Shown piece after piece: positions 57,642 through 64,000 of a stretch of 64,000 nucleotides of DNA. The stretch's first letter is position 1; each line of letters starts with the position of its first letter. Origin of the DNA: Siphonodentalium dalli (taxonomy: Eukaryota > Mollusca > Scaphopoda > Gadilida > Siphonodentaliidae). Both the position numbers and the translations under genes were made by a program. The DNA is taken from the NCBI GenBank assembly GCA_032622095.1, contig CP136062.1:139704351-139768350 (forward strand). Direction: 5' to 3'. The notes below the pieces were generated by a model. That model saw nothing but the letters and a program-made list of their open reading frames with translations, made no database searches and was not told the origin of the DNA.

Positions 57642-60210
57642 TTGCCATCGCGAATCAGAAAATGGGAAAACGATAAATCTGAAGAATTCATAAACTTAGT
57701 TGGGATGCGCGCGGACGAATTGGAGGTAACTTTTGAAAAGTATTGCGATGGATGTACGTGTATAACAACGAATACCGCTCATTGTGCTTCTCAAATTGCG
57801 AACATTTTAACATCTGCAGCAGAAGAAATATTTGGTAAGTCTGATCGGAAATTTGTTAAAACTGATAATGCTAACTTTAAGCATAGAAACAACAGGCCAT
57901 GGTTTGACAAAGAATGTAGAATCAAACGAAAGAGGTTTAATAGAGCCAAAAAGAAGTTTAATAAAAATAAGTCTGAACTAAATAAATCCGTTTTAAGATC
58001 TGTAAGTAAGATTTACAAGAACACAATGAATGAACGTTGTAATATTGAACTTCGGTGTCTGTCGCAGAGGTCTACGGGTGAATTTTGGCGAACCCTCGAA
58101 AAGTACTCATCCAGCAGAGCGCCCAAAACTGAAATTCCCATTGGGGTGGACGATTTCTTTGAGCATTTTAAATCCCTGAATGTGGAAGAGGAAACAACTC
58201 AACTAGACCCCCTAATTAACGAGATGTTTGGTCTAGAAACAACTGATGAATTGAACAACCCCATCAGTTCAGAAGAAATATCCAATGTTATTGACAAGTT
58301 AAAATTAAATAAATCAAGTGGGGTTGATCGGGTCTCGAATGAGTACATCAAGACAACTAAAGACATTATGTTACCGTATTACACTCGTCTATTCAACTCG
58401 ATACTTGATACTGGTGTTTTTCCCCGATGAATGGACAGGGTTAATTGTACCCCTATATAAAAATAAAGGCTCTCGTGACAACCCAGATTCATATAGGGGA
58501 ATCACTTTGCTCAGTTGTATTGGAAAGGTATTTACCGGAATTCTAAATAAGCGATTATCAGAGTACATAGAACGACAGGGAATTTTAAGCGATAATCAGT
58601 CTGGATTTAGGAAACATCGTTCCACCTTAGACAATATTTATATATTATACGCACTTTTGGAAATTTATTTGCGAGGTGGGAAGAAACTATTTTGTACTTT
58701 CGTAGACTTCAAAAAAGCATTTGATACCGTTTGGCGACAGGGTCTGTGGGTAAAACTCTTGAGAAGCGGAATAAACGGAAAATTCTTCCAGGTAATCAGA
58801 TGTATGTACCAGGCCACCAAAGCTTGCGTTATGTCGGAGATCTGAATATTTTTCATGCACAACAGGAGTGAAACAGGGGGAAATCTTTCGCCTCTTCTAT
58901 TCTCGCTGTATCTGAATGACCTTGAGGATTTCTTAGAAAGCTGCCCTGTAGACGGTTTGAAATACCTGCCATCTCGTATGTATGAACAACTTGGCGCATA
59001 TTTGAATTTGTTCTGCATTCTTTATGCAGACGACACTGTTATTTTTTCAGACAATGCATGTGATATGCAACGCTCACTAGATGCCTTCAGCAATTATTCA
59101 AGTTCGTGGGAACTGACGGTAAACACAGACAAGACTAAGGTTATGATTTTTGGCAACAAAAGGGCTGAAGCTGACATTACATTTTCTATTGATGGACATG
59201 AACTAGAAGTTGTTGATGAATTCGTTTACCTTGGTGTCAAATTATTTTATAATGGACGATTTGTCGCGCGATAAAACATAACCGCGTGAAAGCAACAAAG
59301 GCTATGTATGGATTACTATCTAAAGTTCGAAAACTGTCCCTATCAACCGACCTGGCACTGAAACTTTTTGACTGGCTCATTAAGCCAATCCTTCTTTATG
59401 GGTACGAAGTTTGGGGGTCAGAAAATCTAAGGGACATAGAAGCCGTACATTTAAATTTTTGCAAGTCATTAACACATATGAAGAGTAGTACCCCAAATTA
59501 CATGGTATACGGTGAGCTTGGTCGTTGGCCTCTTTATATTGAGATAAAAAAGAGAATGATATCATATTGGTCCAAACTGATAACCCAACCTGACCACAGA
59601 TTAATGTACAAACTGTACAGATTGTTGATTTCCGTTGAAATGGGTGGAAAAGGGTTCGATTGATTAATTGCTATAGGACAACCCTCCAGTCTACTGGGTT
59701 CGAAGACACTTGGCAACGCCAAAAGACAATGACACCTTCGATGATAGGCAGTATGCACTCAACCTTGATTAATGCTTTTAAATCAGATTGGGATAGAGAT
59801 ATATCTGCCTCTTCTTCTCGTGGCGAATTATACAGACATCTCAAAACCAAGCCCACTCTCGGTGTTTTTTTTATTATGAATTGACATTTAATGACAGAGT
59901 AAGCATTCAAAAAATCAGAACAGCGAATCATAGATTGGGGGTAGAGGTGGCCAGATGGGGCAAAAATAAAAAGGGGAATAAAACGAAGCTTGTATGCTCT
60001 CTTTGTAAGGTCTCTATGTCAGACGAATATCATTTTATAATAGTTTGTCCGAAGTTAGCCGACATTAGAGAAAAGCTTATCCCAAATGAGTATTGGACAA
60101 ATGGATCCATTGACTATCTCTATAAACTTTTGAACTCTACTGATCTCATTCACCTAAAAAATCTCGCAACATTCATACGCATAGGTATGAAGCGATATGA
60201 TGACAACTGA
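57642..60210 (+). pseudogene. LINE ORF2, reverse transcriptase and C-terminal zinc motif
   Basis: Continues in the same frame after the TAA: RPWFDKECRIKRK (linker), SSGVDRVSNEYIK, then (frameshift near 58,425) GLIVPLYKNKGSRDNPDSYR and GITLLSCIGKVF, SGFRKHRSTLDNI, FVDFKKAFDTVW, (compensating frameshifts about 58,835-58,885) NLSPLLFSLYLNDLEDF, LFCILYADDTVIFSDN (catalytic YADD, about 59,020), KTKVMIFG, FVYLGVKLF, then frameshifts near 59,270, 59,660 and 59,875 leading to CSLCKVSMSDEYHFIIVCP, a C-x2-C-x8-H-x4-C motif (about 59,997-60,053), and TGA at 60,208. At least six frameshifts in this part make it inactive. Confidence 0.88.
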
Positions 60211-60746
60211 GGCTGATGACATGGTATATCTAAGGATAAAAACTGCCAATTTCCATGCTAACCAGTTATCAACCAGTCCTCGTTAAGACTTAGTGCATAT
60301 TGTATAATGCATTTTCGATATTTGATTACCTAATTACCTCTTAGACATGAGTATACCCTGTTTATATTACAGGCAACGCCAACGGTGATATATATGTATA
60401 TCCCAGCATATAGCATACTTAAGAATAAGTAATAGCCCCCTATTTCTCGACCATGATATATTATCGAGTACCATAACCAAAACAATGCCACTCGAGTATT
60501 CGCAGTTAGACGGTGAACTAATTTAACTTTTACACAGAATATATTGATTCTTTATATCTTAGGGTATGGTTATATAAGCAATTGTCGACTGTAATCGAAA
60601 CTGTATTCATTTCTATATGTTCGTGGGTGGATACTTGTATATATGTGTACATATGTTCTACATTATGCATGTCACTATATGTTATATGTTATATATTTTC
60701 CTTGTATCATGTAAAATGGCTGGAAATAATAAACAATCAAATCAAA
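60211..60746 (+). other. LINE 3' UTR and tail
   Basis: Non-coding, AT-rich, ending GGAAATAATAAACAATCAAA followed by TCAAA. The short AAATCAAA-type 3' tail in place of poly(A) is typical of CR1/L2-group LINEs. The next bases (GGTGGAGGTAACTG) look like host sequence. Confidence 0.65.
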
Positions 60747-60988
60747 GGTGGAGGTAACTGAAGAATGACCTTCACCTAATACATATGAAACGTTCTTAAA
60801 GGATGACATCGTGTTTATTTGATTTGTACATCATATATCAATAATTGAAACTGGTGAATTAATTTGGGAATTGGTTTTTGTGAGTGGGAAATTGATTTAA
60901 CTAGCTGCTGTAGTTCTTGGTTTTTCCAGACCAAATTTGGCTGTGTGATAGCCCTGTCGTACACTTGGGGATTTATTAAAAAAATTAA

Positions 60989-61457
60989 AGGTACTCAACC
61001 CGTAAAGAGGGTCCCCATCTCAACATATTCCAACAACAACAATCCGATCAGAGGGTCCTATATTACTATTTCTTTGGCTTTGGGGGTAAAAAATATTTGA
61101 TTCGAGTCGAGGAACCCATCAAACAAAGCTCAGAGTTATTAGATATTGATTTTTCAAATTTGTTATGTTCTCGAGATTAGTACTAATAACTGCCGTAATC
61201 TGCTCTGGATGTGTACTCAAAATCTATTCAAACAGACAAGGATGAATAACTCTAAAATCAAGTGGTAATTTTAACGCAATTTTTAGTGAGTTCTGGGCCA
61301 GATAGTATTCCCGATAATGAAAAATAATAGATTTCTAAAATCGATATCTAACAAATCTGAGCTTTGATGGGTGACTTCCTCGACTCGAATCAAATATTTT
61401 TGACCCCCGAAGCCATTGAAATAGTAATTGAGAGGAGTTTTATCGGGTTGAGTACCT
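60989..61457. mobile_element. 469-bp TTAA MITE (AGGTACTCAATCCG family)
   Basis: AGGTACTCAACCCGTAAAGA at the left, CGGGTTGAGTACCT at the right, TTAA at 60,985-60,988 and 61,458-61,461. Nearly the reverse complement of 29,632-30,111. Confidence 0.87.
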
Positions 61458-62117
61458 TTAAACACATGACCTATGATTTTTCTAGCATTTTCGTGATGAA
61501 CTGGTGTCAATCTAGCTGGGTAAACACCACTGGAATAGCCTGTAGGCTTAAATTCAGAGAATTCGGTTGAAGCGTTAACACTGTCGCCTATGGGGAAACC
61601 ATTTAGTTCAGTGATTCCTGTACTCGTCCACGGTAAGTCATGGCGTATCGATAAAGCTATTAAGGGTGTATATATACACACATGCGTGTAATCTCTGTGT
61701 GTAAAATACATGGCATAAGGGAAGTCAAACTCTCTGCTATCAGGACATTTAAGGCCAGTTCAAAACATGTCTTCTCTTACGGATGTGGAAATATGTGTAA
61801 GTCTGTGATATTTGGCATTTTCTTAATGCACGAACACCAGAAGTGACACATCTGGTGTACACAGGCTTGATATAAACATGTTCGCGACAATGATGATTGC
61901 TTGGCGTGGGGTGTCGAAAGCATCAAATCGCCAAGGACTTAGTTGAATGTATCGGTCGGAATAATATGGGCAAGAAGGTACAATATGATAAGTTTAATTT
62001 AAATAGCTCAGAGCTAGTCTGGTAGTTTTCGGGATCATATATGGGCCCAAGTCGGGATCATATAGCCTCTGCGTAAGGAAATCCTGATAATACTGTCCCC
62101 ATGTTGCATACAACCTG

Positions 62118-62150
62118 ATTAAAGGTACTCAATCCGATCACCCCACGCCA
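62118..62150. mobile_element. Solo end of the TTAA MITE family
   Basis: TTAAAGGTACTCAATCCGAT followed by CACCCC, with no matching right end nearby. Confidence 0.55.
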
Positions 62151-64000
62151 TCACCGGTATAAAAATCAAAAGAAGACTGACATTGATTGAAACAGAATGT
62201 CCAACATTTGGGTTATCGCGCGAACAGTTATTTTAAGCGGCCTGACGATTTCCGTCAGCCAATGGGCATCTGCACGTTCAGAGCTTGACTCACCGTGATC
62301 AAACATTGCCGCAATGATTGGGTTGTCAACGGACACATAATACATGGTCTGTATGACACATGTAAAACGCCAAATACACGATAATTACAGAGATTACATG
62401 CATGTGTGTATCCACCCTAACACAGATGTGTCGTTCTGTGTATGGATATGGTGGAATTTCAATAACGAATATGAATATACCTTCAGTTTCACGAGTTTTG
62501 ATATCCTTTTCTGTTTCATCTTGGAAGTAAAAAAGTAAGAGATTCAAAATAAGACTGAAAGGTTGGTTGTTAATGGCATACAAGAATATTAAACATAATG
62601 GCCGGATTTATAATCAATCTCGAGTTCAAACATTTGTATTTGAGGGGTGGACGTATATAACTCCGAAAATGTAAGAGATTATGAACATTTCGGAATTAAT
62701 CATCTTCATTGTATTAGAATGTGAGTAGTTGTAAAGAGTTAAAAAACAATTGATTTTTCTAAATTTGAAAGGATGAAGAGACCCGACTAGGCGGTACCAA
62801 GAGAATCTAGATGTAATTAATAATTTAACAGAAAATTGCAAACATCAAAATAGCCTGTTGTCTTTGGTCTATGAGAGGAAATTTCATTTATATGATAATT
62901 TTGACTAAGATTTTTACGTGCATAATATAGCTATAACTTTTGAATTGGCGTGCTCTACGATGAAAATTAAAACCTGATTGAATGTGCTTTTTGTAATCAT
63001 TAATAAACAATTACTTTGCTCACTTATGAGAGATACTGACACGCCATGCATTATACACTTCAAATATGTTTCTAATGTACACCCGCCAACTTTTAAGTTT
63101 ATATGTACTACATAGTGTGAGAATATACGTGCATATCAATGACAATGCACAACATATGCTGTCTCAAGATATTGGCAGACATGGACTACAACCTGTGTAA
63201 CTCGTGGATTATTTACGCCTGGTTTAATCGTAAACATCGTGTACGTGTATATTGTGAATTATATGGAGATGCCTGTATGTGGCACAACTGTTTTGTGTTT
63301 GTGTGTACATGTGTATGTGTAGTCAATAAGGTGTGTTTTCGCATGTTCCAATTGGTTCTATAATGTATGGACATTATTGTAACACTGTTGCTATATAATT
63401 AGTTGCATTTATCAGTGTTGCATATAAATGATGCGATTTGGTATCTACTACGCATACAACTACTTCATATATTTCATACATATGATCACATTGGTTTTGC
63501 AATCTTTCTTGTTTTAATATTTCTTCAGTTTCAGTTTTGAAACATTAAAGTATTGTTTGATAAACGTGGTGAGTTTCACTGATTATCCAGCATACAGGGG
63601 CGAAACAGTCAGCTTTAGCTTTGTTATGAACTCATGACTTATAACTTATAGGAACCAAATTTTCCAATATCAACGAGACTTGTGACTCACAACTTATCTT
63701 AAGCAAATTTTCGAATGATCAAGGAGAATGGAATGCATATTCTCAAATAAAGAGTGTATTTATGGGCAGGTGCATTTCTAAATGACAATATTAATTTGAA
63801 TTTCAAAACAACTATTTTCCTATTATGGTCTTGAGATACTTTAGCATGCATTTCTGCGTTACACTTTTAGATCGACGCGTCAATTTATATTAAACGCATA
63901 TGTGTCATTCGATAACAATCATAATGTGTATATTTGAACGTTTAATAAATGTCAATTTATATTTGTATATTATATAATGTGGACAGGTTTGTGTCGCAGA
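62151..64000. other. Unassigned intergenic DNA
   Basis: AT-rich. The stretch 62,415-62,465 resembles the LINE leader at 49,905-49,945. Otherwise I see no gene, RNA or clear repeat. Confidence 0.35.

Larger units (their letters stand above)
49700..60746 (+). mobile_element. Broken CR1/L2-type LINE, nearly full length, with nested insertions
   Basis: In order on the plus strand: 5' UTR-like DNA, ORF1 (RRM-like, zinc knuckle, SGNH esterase), a 4.1-kb block of foreign repeats inside the esterase, ORF2 (acidic extension, endonuclease, reverse transcriptase, C-terminal zinc motif) and a 3' UTR ending ATAATAAACAATCAAATCAA. Without the inserted block it is about 6.9 kb, normal for this group. The 5' boundary is uncertain (just right of the Helitron chain). 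Frameshifts and a stop make it dead. Confidence 0.85.

Noticed and set aside
1..64000. tRNA genes or tRNA-derived SINE A/B boxes
   Set aside because: I found no cloverleaf or clear paired A-box/B-box; a covariance-model scan would be needed to exclude them.

Overview
This window looks like repeat-dense intergenic DNA from an animal, most likely a marine mollusc or similar invertebrate. It is AT-rich, has no operon-like gene packing, and carries many nested DNA-transposon derivatives, Helitron-like elements, a CR1/L2-type LINE and mollusc-style degenerate tandem repeats (the 'AAGATGGCTGC' and 'GACGGACGGACG' types). The taxonomic call is inference. I find no intact host protein-coding gene, tRNA, rRNA or CRISPR array. 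Everything that reads as protein belongs to decayed mobile elements or to one decayed multicopy gene family.

Layout. 1-5 kb: non-autonomous DNA transposons with inverted ends (1-1,324; 1,578-2,560; 2,678-3,168; 3,498-3,626) and a 45-bp tandem repeat. 5.0-10 kb: two blocks of a degenerate satellite-like repeat, separated by about 1.5 kb with no recognised feature. 10.7-15.6 kb: three long palindromes and a 156-bp tandem repeat. 16.2-20.0 kb: a head-to-tail chain of Helitron-like units. 20.07-26.73 kb: an inverted pair of dead copies of one gene family (C-terminal CXC cysteine cluster), with a hAT-like insertion between them. 26.8-30.5 kb: more Helitron units, then TTAA-flanked MITEs. 31.6-32.2 kb: a LINE reverse-transcriptase tail. 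32.7-34.7 kb: a minus-strand Helitron chain. 34.9-35.6 kb: a TTAA element nested in another repeat. 36.4-39.5 kb: a second copy of the first transposon, split by a 2.16-kb Harbinger-like element. 40.5-44.5 kb: an element with about 450-bp inverted arms that contains a textbook 620-bp Helitron. 44.6-49.7 kb: a five-unit Helitron chain with a 2.4-kb-spaced duplication. 49.7-60.75 kb: a broken full-length LINE on the plus strand, whose esterase-bearing ORF1 is split by 4.1 kb of nested repeats. 61-64 kb: one further MITE and unassigned DNA.

The strongest observations are: (i) Helitron units joined 3'-CTAG to 5'-TC in at least four chains with different 3' hairpins; (ii) dense TCAAGGTCA/TGACCTTGA motifs (the ERR/NR5A nuclear-receptor element) inside those units; (iii) a LINE with RRM-like, zinc-knuckle and SGNH-esterase segments in ORF1, plus an acidic, internally duplicated extension ahead of its endonuclease; and (iv) the inverted CXC gene-family copies. 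All identifications come from reading the sequence and from family knowledge; no database search was run.
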